Source: Stomoxys calcitrans
Lineage: Eukaryota; Arthropoda; Insecta; Diptera; Muscidae
Length of the DNA stretch: 64,000 nucleotides
Reading direction: 5' to 3'
Assembly (NCBI RefSeq): GCF_963082655.1
Contig: NC_081552.1
Span: 62,236,930 to 62,300,929 of the forward strand
The position numbers and the translations under genes were made by a program. Numbering within the stretch: position 1 is the first letter of the stretch; the number at the start of each line of letters is the position of its first letter. Below are positions 46,801 to 57,600 of the stretch, in pieces. The notes below the pieces were generated by a model. It was given only the letters and a program-made list of their open reading frames with translations. It was not told the DNA's origin and did no database searches.

Positions 46801-47139
46801 ATGACAACTTTAAATAATCCTATCCCATTTCCTCATTTTAATTCTCTCTCGTTACTATAGTCTGGTTATTTTTTCTTCTTCCGGTTTGCAATTTATTTAT
46901 TTTTTTTTTATTTTAAACAATTCCACCTCTAGTAAATTTAAGGGTACATCTGAAGGGAGTCTATAATAAAGACTGTTTTGGAAAATAGGCCTGCTAGGAA
47001 AAGGACAAGAACCCCCCCACAGACTGTTGCTAGTTTTATCAATGGCTCCCGCAGTCCTGTCTCTTATCAGGTTTAACGATGCTTAATATCCATAAGAAAC
47101 TTGCATCAGAATGAATATTTTTTGTTCATGTACATTACA
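43855..47139 (+). repeat. 5' long terminal repeat (3,285 bp)
   Basis: It begins TGTATTGGACG and ends ATGTACATTACA. Compared with the 3' LTR it has a 78-bp extra segment at 44,929-45,006, four substitutions that I could find by eye and a few homopolymer changes. AATAAA occurs at about 44,313, a possible polyadenylation signal. Frames at 44,747-45,148 and 46,204-46,461 show no known domain; they may be chance. Long T-runs dominate. Promoter and R-region limits cannot be fixed from sequence alone. An LTR of this size is exceptional for Ty3/gypsy elements, where a few hundred bases is usual. Confidence 0.93.
44934..44956. other. Perfect 10-bp hairpin in the segment unique to the 5' LTR
   Basis: Arms CACACTACCC and GGGTAGTGTG enclose TCG. 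The hairpin lies within the 78-bp segment (44,929-45,006) absent from the 3' LTR. Confidence 0.9.
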
Positions 47140-47145
47140 GAATTT

Positions 47146-47163
47146 TGGCGCCCAACGTGGGGC
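47146..47163 (+). promoter_or_regulatory. Primer-binding site, tRNA-Lys type
   Basis: TGGCGCCCAACGTGGGGC lies six bases downstream of the 5' LTR. It is complementary over 18 bases to the 3' end, including CCA, of fly tRNA-Lys(CUU) as I know it. It would prime minus-strand DNA synthesis. Confidence 0.85.
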
Positions 47164-47410
47164 CGGAAGAACTTAAAAATAGATATTTTTTGCTAATTTC
47201 ATAGAGATCACATTTTTGGGAAAGATTTTTGACTTTTTATTTTAGAAACATTCAGGTATGGAATACCTATTCGAACCCTTCTGGAACCTTCAGCAGTTTG
47301 GGGTTTACCTCGGCTTGGCTGACCGTCGGAGTATCTGTAGGCTTTTCGATACTGGGTGTCATAATATAAAGAGATTCACATATTTTTCCTGGATTTGATA
47401 GTCTTTTAGT
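47164..47410. other. Retrotransposon leader, first part
   Basis: About 250 bases of the untranslated leader between the primer site and the inserted type A copy. No reading frame or motif recognised; a packaging signal would be expected here or in 49,092-49,477. Confidence 0.5.
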
Positions 47411-49091
47411 TTTTTATACCCTCCACCATAAGATGGGGGGTATACTAATTTCGTCATTCTGTTTGTAACTACTCGAAATATTCGTCTGAGACCCCATAAA
47501 GTATATATATTCTTGATCGTCGTGAAATTTTATGTCGATCTAGCCATGTCCGTCCGTCTGTCCGTCCGTCCGTCCGTCCGTCCGTCCGTCCGTCCGTCCG
47601 TCCGTCCGTCTGTCTGTCGAAAGCACGCTAACTTCCGAAGGAGTAAAGCTAGGCGCTTGAAATTTTGCACAAATACTTCCTATTAGTGTAGGTCGGTTGG
47701 TATTGTAAATGGGCCATATCGGTCCATGTTTTGATATAGCTGCCATATAAACCGATCTTGGGTCTTGACTTCTTGAGGCTCTAGAGTGCGCAATTCTTAT
47801 CCGATTGGGATGAAATTTTGCACGACGTGTTTTGTTATGACATCCAACAACTGTGCCAAGTATGGTTCAAATCGGTCCATAACCTGATATAGCTGCCATA
47901 TAAACCGATCTTGGATCTTGACTTCTTGAGCCTCTAGAGGGCGCAATTCTTATCCGATTGGGATGAAATTTTGCACGACGTGTTTTGTTATGACATCCAA
48001 CAACTGTGCCAAGTATGGTTCAAATCGGTCTATAACCTGATATAGCTGCCATATAAACCGATCTTGGATCTTGACTTCTTGAGCCTCTAGAGGGCGCAAT
48101 TCTTATCCGATTGGAATGAAATTTTGCACCAAGTGTTTTGTTATGACATCCAACAACTGTGCCAAGTATGGTTGAAATCGGTCTATAACCTGATATAGCT
48201 GCCATATAAACCGATCTTGGGTCTTGACTTCTTGAGCCTCTAGAGTGCGCAATTCTCATCCGATTGGGATGAAATTTTGCACGACGTGTTTTGTTATTAT
48301 ATCCAACAACTGTGCCAAGTATGGTTCAAATCGGTCCATAACCTGATATAGCTGCCATATAAATCGATCTTGGGTCTTGACTTCTTGAGCCTCTAGAGTG
48401 CGCAATTCTCATCCGATTGGGATGAAATTTTGCACGACGTGTTTTGTTATTATATCCAACAACTGTGCCAAGTATGGTTCAAATCGTTCCATAACCTGAT
48501 ATAGCTGCCATATAAACCGATCTTGGGTCTTGACTTCTTGAGCCTCTAGAGGGCGCAATTCCTATCCGATTTGAATGAGTTTTGGCACGTAGTATTTTGT
48601 TATGATGTCCAACAACTGTGCCAAATATGGTTAAAATCGGTTCATAACCTGATATAGCTGCCATATAAACCGATCTGGGATCTTGACTTCTTAAGCCTCT
48701 AGAGGTCGCAATTATTATCCGATTTGCCTGAAATTGTGTACGACGGATTCTTTCATGACCATCAACATACGTGTTTATTATGGTCTGAATCGGTCCATAG
48801 CCCGATACAGCTCCCATATAAATCAATCTCTCTATTTTACTTCTTGAGCCCACAAAGGGCGCAATTCTTATTCGAATTGGCTGACATTTTACACAGGTCT
48901 CCAACATATAATTTAATTGTGGTCCAAACAGGACCATATCTTGACATCGCTCTAATAGCAGAGCAAATCTTTTCTTATATCCTTTTTTTTGCCTAAGAAG
49001 AGATGCCGGGAAAAGAACTCGACATATGCGATCCATGGTGGAGGGTATATAAGATTCGGCCCGGCCGAACTTAGCACGCTTTTACTTGTTT
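47411..49091 (-). mobile_element. Complete type A element inserted in the retrotransposon leader
   Basis: It starts TATACCCTCCACCATAAG after AGTTTTTT, with a GTCC/GTCT array of about 18 units at 47,547-47,618 and about eight monomers. The palindrome module at 48,960-49,091 ends ACTTGTTT. About 1.68 kb, antisense to gag-pol. Because it sits inside a retrotransposon with almost identical LTRs, it is either a very recent insertion or was already carried by the parent element. Confidence 0.85.
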
Positions 49092-49477
49092 ATAGCTGAG
49101 ACAGAGCTATCAGCACCTCTCTGACGACAGGATATCATTATTTTTGCAAAGGCAATTTAATGACCATCGGAGGATAGCGAAGGAAGAGGTTTAGTATACA
49201 CTTCCAAGCTGGTTTGTCTGCAAACTTCCAGATGTTCAAATCCCCATAGTCCAATTTTTTAAAATTTTTTTTTGTCATCCAAAATCTCACATTTCACTCC
49301 ATTTTCTTATTCATTATCACCTTGTAGAGATCGTCGTTCATTTCATGATCATATATATTTTTTTTCTATTTTGTTTTTCAAATTATTTGGAAGCACATAC
49401 ATATAACAATTTTGAAAGGATAGGTTTGTTTTATTTTTTAAAATTCTATCATTAGCTTTTTGGATTTTTATTTATTG
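49092..49477. other. Retrotransposon leader, second part
   Basis: AT-rich untranslated sequence before gag. No conserved signal recognised. Confidence 0.5.
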
Positions 49478-51208
49478 ATGGCTACTCAGCAGGAGTCAGA
49501 AAACCCGGCTGGTTCATCGGCTCATCAGTTGGGAGAATCCAATATTCTAACTGCGTTTTGTCGATTATGCAAAGAGCCTTTAAACGAAGGACAGGACTGT
49601 TTATTTATTAGCGAGTGCTCGCACCACTTTCACAGGGCCTGTATTGAGAATCATTTGGCCACATCTTCGGAATGTCCGGTATGCAGAAAAGCATGCCAGT
49701 TGAATGAGCTAAAGTCGTTTGTTTTTGTACCGAGACCACCTCCACCTGCGAAGACTGGTAACAAGAGAGGTAAGGGTAGAGGAGCAATGGCTAAACAGTA
49801 CAATACGCGTAGTGTTAGCCGTAATCTTTTCCAAGATCAGAGGGATAATTCGCTGGAGACCAGCGCAAATGGTCCATCCGATTCTCTTCGGACACCAAAT
49901 AGGCAGATTGATGCCCTGATCGACGATTTTGTGATGTCCCCTATTCAGAATCCTAGGCCATCTACGGTTAATCAACCTACCATTGATTATAGGGAAATAG
50001 GTAGATTAATTGAATCGAGTGTTACACGTGTACTTCAGAATATGCACCTTTCACAACCATTGGCAACAGCTCAGCTACGGAATATTAACCCTCAGGATTC
50101 TAATTTGGATATTCCTTTCCCAAACGGCAATGACGCTGGTCATACGAACCCGATTCCAAATGGCAATGACTTGCATCGGTTAAATCCACCTGATAACATT
50201 ACCAATGACGACATTGTAAGAAATAGGTCACTTTTCGCAAACATTCCCATTACAAATTGTAATTTGAATTCGAATAATGCACCTCAAGGGTCATGCCCTC
50301 AGAATTTTCGTGATTGTAATGTGAATTCACCCAATGCATTCTCTGGCTTAAGCGGTTCCAATATACATGCTGACAAGATAACATCAATCATACATAATTG
50401 GAATCTCAAATTCGACGGGTCATCCTCCGGACTTAGTATAGACGAGTTTTTGTACAGAGTTAAGACCCTCACTAAGGAAACTTTTAATGATGACTTTTCA
50501 GTCATATGTAGAAACCTGAATACCCTTTTAACCGGTAAGGCGCGTGAGTGGTTTTGGCGCTATCACAAGCAAGTCCCGGCAATTGTTTGGCAGGATTTTT
50601 GTTTCGCTATAAGGGACCAGTACAAAGATATGAAGTCTTCATTCGATTTGATTGAGGAGATTCGTAGTCGAAAGCAGAGACCTGGGGAGTCTTACGATAA
50701 CTTTTTCGATGCGCTTTCGGTGATAGCTGATAGACTTCCAAGGCAGATGGCCGAAGAAGAGTTCATAGAAATAATTGCTCGGAATTTGCGACCCGAGATC
50801 AGACAGGACCTGCTTTACGTACCCATTCGTTCCCTTTCACATTTAAGAAGACTTGTGCAGATGCGTGAGAATTTGTGGAACGATGAGAACGTCCGTAAGA
50901 CGTTGGCTCAACGTGCTCCGAATCCAGGCTTTCCTGCTCGTCGCCATGTATCGGAAATTGATCAGGAACCATCACCTGATCAGACTCAATGTCATGTGGA
51001 TGCCATTAATACATCTAATTCCAATTACAAATGTTGGAATTGTGACAATTCTGGCCACAACTGGCAAGACTGCCTTGAAGAGAGGACCATTTTTTGTTAT
51101 GGATGCGGCGCGAAAAACGTGTACAAGCCTCAATGCACCAGATGTATCACTCGCAGTCAACTTTCAAAAAACTTGAAACCGAATGGTCCAAGCAAGGACC
51201 ATCCCTAG
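49478..51208 (+). CDS. gag: Gag polyprotein with N-terminal RING-H2 finger
   Basis: I place the start at the ATG at 49,478 (TTGATGGCT, G at +4); the frame is open a little further upstream but has no ATG there. The product is 576 residues. Residues 28-69 form a RING-H2 pattern: C28, C31, C47, H49, H52, C55, C66 and C69, with CPVC at the end. A basic, low-complexity linker follows with KRGKGRG near residue 80, then a long Asn/Pro-rich region. Residues about 305-470 resemble the capsid-like retrotransposon gag domain, including WFWRYHKQVP and RPGESYDNFFDAL. At 519-532 is a CCHC knuckle (C519, C522, H527, C532). At 540-556 a Cys-only knuckle CYGC-9-CTRC follows. Gag should form particles and bind element RNA. 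RING fingers usually recruit ubiquitin-conjugating enzymes; that role here is inference. Its stop at 51,206-51,208 is bypassed by frameshifting. Confidence 0.9.
   Translation: MATQQESENPAGSSAHQLGESNILTAFCRLCKEPLNEGQDCLFISECSHHFHRACIENHLATSSECPVCRKACQLNELKSFVFVPRPPPPAKTGNKRGKGRGAMAKQYNTRSVSRNLFQDQRDNSLETSANGPSDSLRTPNRQIDALIDDFVMSPIQNPRPSTVNQPTIDYREIGRLIESSVTRVLQNMHLSQPLATAQLRNINPQDSNLDIPFPNGNDAGHTNPIPNGNDLHRLNPPDNITNDDIVRNRSLFANIPITNCNLNSNNAPQGSCPQNFRDCNVNSPNAFSGLSGSNIHADKITSIIHNWNLKFDGSSSGLSIDEFLYRVKTLTKETFNDDFSVICRNLNTLLTGKAREWFWRYHKQVPAIVWQDFCFAIRDQYKDMKSSFDLIEEIRSRKQRPGESYDNFFDALSVIADRLPRQMAEEEFIEIIARNLRPEIRQDLLYVPIRSLSHLRRLVQMRENLWNDENVRKTLAQRAPNPGFPARRHVSEIDQEPSPDQTQCHVDAINTSNSNYKCWNCDNSGHNWQDCLEERTIFCYGCGAKNVYKPQCTRCITRSQLSKNLKPNGPSKDHP
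51166..51202 (+). promoter_or_regulatory. -1 ribosomal frameshift signal between gag and pol
   Basis: Slippery heptamer AAAAAAC (51,166-51,172) is read as tcA AAA AAC in the gag frame, the canonical X XXY YYZ register. After a 10-base spacer comes a perfect 7-bp hairpin: ATGGTCC (51,183-51,189), loop AAGCAA, GGACCAT (51,196-51,202). A -1 slip enters the long pol frame, which stays open past the gag stop at 51,206. Confidence 0.85.
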
Positions 51209-54200
51209 ATTCTACCTCGACCAATAAATCGTTTCCACATAGTAGAGAATCACCCGGCATTGACAAAAGCACCAATGTGACTAACTCTCAGAAGATTTCG
51301 ATTTTGAAACGTACTAACGATTTTGGAGATGTATCAGACAGTGAGACCTCACGTATAATATACCCTAGGTTACCTTTTCACAAGCGATGGGAATTATATG
51401 TTAAGAAAAGAAACGAGATTTTCAACGTTTCTACAGTTACTCGAATGAGGAAGCCCAAAAGGTCCACAGTTCGACTTAGACATTTTTATAAGATGAAGAG
51501 GCTTTCTAAGATAGTTAATATATCCACCATAGTAGCAAATGCCCATGATAAGCGATACTATGCCAAGGTATCCTTCCTGAATTTTCAGGAATATGGTCTC
51601 TTAGATACAGGGGCTAACGTTAGCTGCATCGGTGGGGATTTGGCTAAACAGGATTTCACTTCTTTTCCCAATTATTTGGCTTACCAGTCATTTGTGAATA
51701 CCGCAGATGGCAAGGGACAAAAGGTCCTAGGTCGGATCGACGTTAATGTCACGTTTAGGGATAAGACCAGAAGCCTAAGACTTTACATTGTACCTACGAT
51801 TGCGCAAAAACTGATCCTCGGGATAGATTTCTGGAAGTCATTCCATTTGATTCAGAACGTTTTGAATTCCACCGATTTATTTGCTCTGAATGGTGATGGC
51901 ATATCTGTGCCCAATATTTCTAATGACTTTAATCAGGAGGTTTTGGAGATAGAGGACACTTTTTATAAATTGACCCCTCTTGAGCGTAGAAGATTGGATG
52001 CGGTTATCAAACTTTTTCCTAATTTCGAGACTCAGGGTTTGGGACGGACCGATCTTATCGAGCATACTATCGATGTGGGAGACTCCGCACCGGTAAAGCA
52101 AAGGTTTTACCCCGTCTCACCGGCAGTGGAAAAACTAATGTTTAAAGAGATCGATAGAATGCTAGAATTAGGTGTCATCGAACCCTCAACTTCGGCTTGG
52201 AGTTCGCCGATGCGCTTGGTGGTAAAACCGAACAAGGTCCGACTATGTTTGGATGCTCGCAAGCTGAATGCGGTGACAAAAAAGGACGCTTATCCGCTTC
52301 CAAACATAGAAGGAATCTTTTCTAGGCTGCCAAAAGCGAATATTATTACAAAGCTAGACCTTAAAGACGCCTTCTGGCAGATTGGCCTGGATGAGCGGTC
52401 CAGACATTTAACGGCATTCACGGTCCCGGGTAGGCCGCTATACCAATTTGTGGTTATGCCCTTCGGACTGTGTAATGCCCCGCAAACTATGTGCCGTCTC
52501 ATGGATGCTCTAATCCCTCCAGATCTCAGGCATTCTGTATTCGGTTACCTAGATGATCTTGTGATAGTTTCTGAGGACTTTGATATTCATTTAGAGGTAC
52601 TTATGAGATTATCCACCCAATTTCGTAAGGCTAACTTGACTCTTAACGTGTCGAAAAGTAAATTTTGTGTCACCCGAGTGAACTATTTGGGATATGTTAT
52701 AGGTGACGGAGGAGTAACGACAGACCCTGAAAAGATTACCGCTATTACCAACTGGCCTGTACCCAAGAACTTGAAACAAGTTCGGGGTTTTCTAGGTCTA
52801 GCTGGTTGGTATAGAAGGTTTCTTCAAAACTTTTCGACCGAGACCTTCCCCATTACTGAGGTTCTATCCACGAAACGCAAATTCCAGTGGACAGACGTAG
52901 CTCAGAGAGCCTTTGATCGGGTCAAATCTCTGCTCACCTCTGCACCAGTTTTATGTAATCCGGATTTTAGCCGGAAGTTCTACTTACATTGCGATGCAAG
53001 TGACTTTGGAATTGGCGCGGTTCTGGTCCAACTTGACGATGAAGGAAATGAACGCCCGATCGCGTTCATGAGTAAGAAATTGAACACCGCTCAGCGTAAC
53101 TATAGTGTTACAGAGCGGGAATGTCTGGCGGCTCTCGAGGCCATAAAGAAATTCAGGTGTTATCTGGAACTTCAAGAATTTGAAGTCGTGACAGACCATT
53201 CCAGCCTTCTGTGGCTGATGCGTCAACCCGATTTAAGTGGCAGACTTGCACGTTGGGTGTTTAAACTACAGCCGTACAAGTTTACCATCAGCCACAGAAA
53301 GGGGAAAGATCACATAGTTCCAGATGCACTATCCAGAATTCCCGTGGAGGAGATATCAGCTGTCGAGATTTTGAACCCAGGAATCGACTTTGATTCACCT
53401 CACTTTGATGATCTTGACTATCAAGAATTGAGAGATAGGGTTTGTCAGAACCAGAGTAAATATCCGGACATAAAGGTTGTGAACAAGTTCATTTATTGTC
53501 GCACAGAGCATTACTCTGGGGACGAATCCCAGGAACAACAGAGCTGGAAGTTATGGATTCCTGAGAATTTACGTGCAGTAACCATAGCGAAAGCTCATGA
53601 TTTACCCGAGATGGCACATGGAGGTATGGGTAAGACCCTTGATATATTGCGACGGACATTTTTCTGGCCTGGAATGGTTCGAGACGTAAGGGATTATGTC
53701 CGCAATGGTGAAGTTTGCAAAACAACAAAGGCCCCTAATGCGTTGTTGAAGCCTCCTATGGGAAACCTGCCTGAAACCGAGCGCCCATTCCAGCGATTGT
53801 ATGTGGATATTCTTGGACCATATCCAAGAAGTAAAGCCGGTCATGTCGGGATCTTTATCGTCGTGGATCATTTTTCGAAATTTCATTGGCTCTGTCCTCT
53901 GAAAAAAATCACCGCTTCGCCAATTCAAGATTTTCTTTTAAAACACATATTTCATGTGTACGGCGTCCCTGAAAGCTTGGTCAGTGATAATAGGAGTCAG
54001 TTCCGATCCCACGACTTGAACGCCTTTCTGACGTCCTATGGCGTCAAGCATATTTATACAGCATTATACTCGCCACAATCAAATGCCTCAGAACGGGTAA
54101 ACCGTTCTTTGATTGCGGGTATAAGGGCTTATTTGAAGGACAGCCATAAGGAATGGGACCAGAAGCTGACCCACATAAGTTGTGCTCTGAGGAATTCTAT

Positions 54201-54621
54201 TCATCAGACGATTCATTGCTCGCCATATCATGCCCTCTTTGGCTTTGATATGGTGGCGCATGCATCCTCCTATCGACTGCTTAAGGAGTTAGAGATGTTG
54301 AATGAACCCACCACAATTTTATCGAATGACGATCGACTTCAGCTTATGCGACAGGACATAAGAAAATACATTAAGGCCGCTTTTGACGCAAATCGTCATA
54401 ACTATGATCTTAGATCTAGAGCCCGAGACTTTGCTGTTGGACAAATGGTATATCGCAGGAACTTTGCGCAAAGTTGCTTTGAGAAATCCTTCAATGCAAA
54501 GTTAGCTCCGGTTTTCATTAAGGCAAAAGTGAAAGAGAAACTGGGCAAACATTACTACATTCTCGAAGACACTGATGGTAAGAGTAGTGGCACGTACCAT
54601 GCGAAAGATATTCGTACTTAA
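51172..54621 (+). CDS. pol: Pol polyprotein: protease, reverse transcriptase, RNase H, integrase
   Basis: The frame is open from 51,094 without an ATG near its start; expression by frameshift from gag would enter at about 51,172, giving about 1,149 residues. Domains in order: protease with LLDTGANVSC (Asp codon 51,604); RT with RLCLDARKLN, TKLDLKDAFWQI, MPFGLCNAP and active-site YLDD (52,546-52,557); RNase H with HCDASDFGIG (Asp 52,993), TERECLA and VTDHSSL; integrase with zinc-binding His at 53,596 and 53,617, catalytic Asp at 53,806 (YVDILGPYP), Asp at 53,986 and Glu at 54,091 (SERVNRSL), 34 residues between the last two. In the zinc finger the first of the two expected Cys is Gly (codon 53,707), while the second is present (53,716). 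The residue after SDN is Arg (53,992), where Gly is usual. No chromodomain. Stop 54,619-54,621. Confidence 0.92.
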   Translation, partial: LETEWSKQGPSLDSTSTNKSFPHSRESPGIDKSTNVTNSQKISILKRTNDFGDVSDSETSRIIYPRLPFHKRWELYVKKRNEIFNVSTVTRMRKPKRSTVRLRHFYKMKRLSKIVNISTIVANAHDKRYYAKVSFLNFQEYGLLDTGANVSCIGGDLAKQDFTSFPNYLAYQSFVNTADGKGQKVLGRIDVNVTFRDKTRSLRLYIVPTIAQKLILGIDFWKSFHLIQNVLNSTDLFALNGDGISVPNISNDFNQEVLEIEDTFYKLTPLERRRLDAVIKLFPNFETQGLGRTDLIEHTIDVGDSAPVKQRFYPVSPAVEKLMFKEIDRMLELGVIEPSTSAWSSPMRLVVKPNKVRLCLDARKLNAVTKKDAYPLPNIEGIFSRLPKANIITKLDLKDAFWQIGLDERSRHLTAFTVPGRPLYQFVVMPFGLCNAPQTMCRLMDALIPPDLRHSVFGYLDDLVIVSEDFDIHLEVLMRLSTQFRKANLTLNVSKSKFCVTRVNYLGYVIGDGGVTTDPEKITAITNWPVPKNLKQVRGFLGLAGWYRRFLQNFSTETFPITEVLSTKRKFQWTDVAQRAFDRVKSLLTSAPVLCNPDFSRKFYLHCDASDFGIGAVLVQLDDEGNERPIAFMSKKLNTAQRNYSVTERECLAALEAIKKFRCYLELQEFEVVTDHSSLLWLMRQPDLSGRLARWVFKLQPYKFTISHRKGKDHIVPDALSRIPVEEISAVEILNPGIDFDSPHFDDLDYQELRDRVCQNQSKYPDIKVVNKFIYCRTEHYSGDESQEQQSWKLWIPENLRAVTIAKAHDLPEMAHGGMGKTLDILRRTFFWPGMVRDVRDYVRNGEVCKTTKAPNALLKPPMGNLPETERPFQRLYVDILGPYPRSKAGHVGIFIVVDHFSKFHWLCPLKKITASPIQDFLLKHIFHVYGVPESLVSDNRSQFRSHDLNAFLTSYGVKHIYTALYSPQSNASERVNRSLIAGIRAYLKDSHKEWDQKLTHISCALRNSIHQTIHCSPYHALFGFDMVAHASSYRLLKELEMLNEPTTILSNDDRLQLMRQDIRKYIKAAFDANRHNYDLRSRARDFAVGQMVYRRNFAQSCFEKSFNAKLAPVFIKAKVKEKLGKHYYILEDTDGKSSGTYHAKDIRT

Positions 54622-54676
54622 CCGTCCTGTTTTCCATCTAATTAAGATGTGGATAACCTTTCTTAATTATCCGGTT
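54622..54676 (+). other. Short 3' untranslated stretch without a polypurine tract
   Basis: Only 55 bases separate the pol stop from the 3' LTR, ending CTTAATTATCCGGTT. The purine-rich run normally expected here as plus-strand primer is not visible. Confidence 0.75.
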
Positions 54677-57600
54677 TGTATTGGACGTTTTTTTTTTTTT
54701 CAGAAAGACTTTTTTTTTTACATATAGAAAAATTAATACAAATTAACTTAATTTTTCATCATTCGCGAACAAATTCTATTTATATGTGTACTTAAGGGGT
54801 TAATAACAATGTTGTTGTAGCGCTTAGACACTGAGAATGAGTACATAATTTTTCTGTTTACAGGCAGAACTTCCGCACTTCCGATTTTGCTTTTCTTTGA
54901 TTTATGCACAACTGGTTTTACAGCGTATTTGTTGTGTTTTGGCACTTCTTTAGGATGCACATGTTTTTTATTCTGTCATTCATATTCCCTTTGACTTGAT
55001 TAGGTATATCGTCCGTCCGTCTGTTCAGCTTGTTTTTTTGTTTTTCTATTACTGTCATTTCATTCGCTTCGATCATACATATGTTTAATCCGGCACACTT
55101 AGTATATTTCCATTCGGTCTAAAAAGTGTTTTTTCAATAAAAACTTGTATTGGAATTTAATAAAAATTTACGAATTTTAGTGTGTTTTTTTCTTTTTATT
55201 CGGCCGGATAAAAACCAAATTTTTTATTTTTGAAGTACATTTTTTGGTACCAAGTTCGGCTGAAATTGGCAACGTAAATGTTCATGGCTTTTAAACATTC
55301 AAGCAGATTTGACATTCCTTCTATCATCCCCATTTGGCTTGGATTTCAGAAGCTTCGAGATAATCTGCGAATGAAGCTAAAACTCTTCTTCCTGTGTACT
55401 TTGGTGTGATAAAGTCGATTCCGCTCAGTGAAATCATACGGAAAATTTAATCAATATATTCGGCAATAATTTGTAGTGGAAGTTGTAATTAAAGTGTTTA
55501 ATTTTTACCGGACGAGTCAACATCGAAACTCCAAGCAATTATTTTGAAGGTAACTTCCCACTCATTTTGTGCAAATAGGATTCTTTATGATAAAAGTAAA
55601 ATTTTTAGAGTTTTCCGCACATCTATACAGGTGGTGCCTGTGTCTGACCATTGCCTGTGAAGTGCTTCATTTCTTTATTGGAGCCCACAATCACCCAGTG
55701 CTATATTTAAAAGACCAGAGATTTGCTTTTATTATTGGCTATAACAACCTCTCCAAGAACTTTGTCAGCCGCACTTTCACTAGGACTGTACCGATTGGGG
55801 TACAGATACCCACAAAACGCCTAGTTGGTATCGGTGTACAAAGGTTGCGTTCCGACTACAACGTGGTAGCATCAGAAATCTTAACCTCATAATTGTCTAC
55901 TACCCAGTAACCTTTCATCTGACCACCAGAGGTGTCGGGCTTAAGACTACGTTTGGGCTCTGAAGGAGTCATAAAGTTCACCTCATCATCCTATAAATAA
56001 TTTTACCACTGTACTGCGGCGAGGGACTCTTTTGCCCCCTATCCAGCTTTGCCACGACAGCAGATTTCTGCCTTGCCACTGAGAGTGGTCATGTGTTAGC
56101 TACATTTTACTGGAAAGTTACATGATTGGCCTTATGATCGAATTTTTCGCCAACTTTAATATTTAAGGAATAAGTATATGAGCAAAATGAATTAAAACAA
56201 ATAATCCCAAATGTTATACAAATTCTGTACACCTAGTCCATTTTACACATTTTTATATATGGGGCTAAAGTTAAAGTAAAATACATGATGATTCCATACC
56301 CCAGTTTAAATTATGCAAACATTAAACTCATAAAAAAAAAAAAGAAATATTTTTTTAAGAAACTAAATTCGTTTTCAGATTGGTATCGTTGTTAAAATTT
56401 AATTTTTACGAAACATGGCTCATAAAAAAATGGTTTAATTTTCATATAATTTAAAGTTAAATATTTTATTTCCTTTTGTTTTTGGTTGCTTATCATATTT
56501 AACAATTTTTTTTGTCCCGTTGGGAAAAAAACTATTTTTCCTATTTTATAATTTGTATAATATGAGGGAAGCAAAATTGCAAACATATCACAAATATTTT
56601 TAAATTTATCGCATGATATATAAAAACTATTAATTCCGCTCTAGGCAAGAAACTTTCATACCAACCTATAAAAATTTAAATAGCTACAACAAGTATCCCG
56701 AGCGTGCAGAAGGCCTTCAACATGTCCGGATAGTGTTGGTAAGTGTCATTATAAGAATATAATTACTTTGTCGTCTTTCATTTATACAAGAAAGAGAAGC
56801 TTAATCGAAGAGAGTTGATCGAAGAGATTGAACGAAGAGAGAACGCAATGTGGAGCACCCACGAGTCAAACATACTGATGTACATACATATATTTTGTCC
56901 ATACAGAGTTTTATACTCTTTTTGTTTCTAATCAATTCATCATCAATGATTGCCTTCTCTTCGCTCACACTCTTCGCATCATAATCTTATCCAGTTTTCG
57001 ATTGTTTTTTTTTCTTATTCTTTTAATAATTTACTTTTGGGTTTCCAAAGAACCTATAACCCCTTGTGGGCTGTTGATTACAACAGAAATTTGAATTTAT
57101 GCGATACTTTGAATTTTGCTTCGTTCATACAAAATGTGTTAACACACATTTTTTTTTTATTTACATTTATTTTTTTTTTTTGTTAAAGTTTATAATAATG
57201 TTTTCATAGTTTATAGAAATCTTAGATTTAGAAATACTTATGGAAATTAAGTCTAATATATGATATTATTTTTATGTGAATAAAATGTTCCGAATTTACT
57301 TCAAAATGAACTGCTAAAACCGATATAGACGTTTCTCTATGAAAAGGGGTGGATTAATGAATTTGGAGTGATTATGGAGTTAGGGATCCTATACAAAATT
57401 CGCCATTTGGGATTGCGGTAGGTGAGGGTAAAGAGGTGATTTCTCAATGACATCAGAGAAATCCATGTGATGTTTTGGTTAATACTCGTATAGTTATTTA
57501 TACATTCTTATAGTTTTTTTTTTACGATAGATTTGGTTTATGTCAGAAATGACAACTTTAAATAATCCTATCCCATTTCCTCATTTTAATTCTCTCTCGT

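Noticed and set aside
49460..49477. Upstream start for gag at 49,460
   Set aside because: The codon there is TTG, not ATG; the first ATG in frame is at 49,478.
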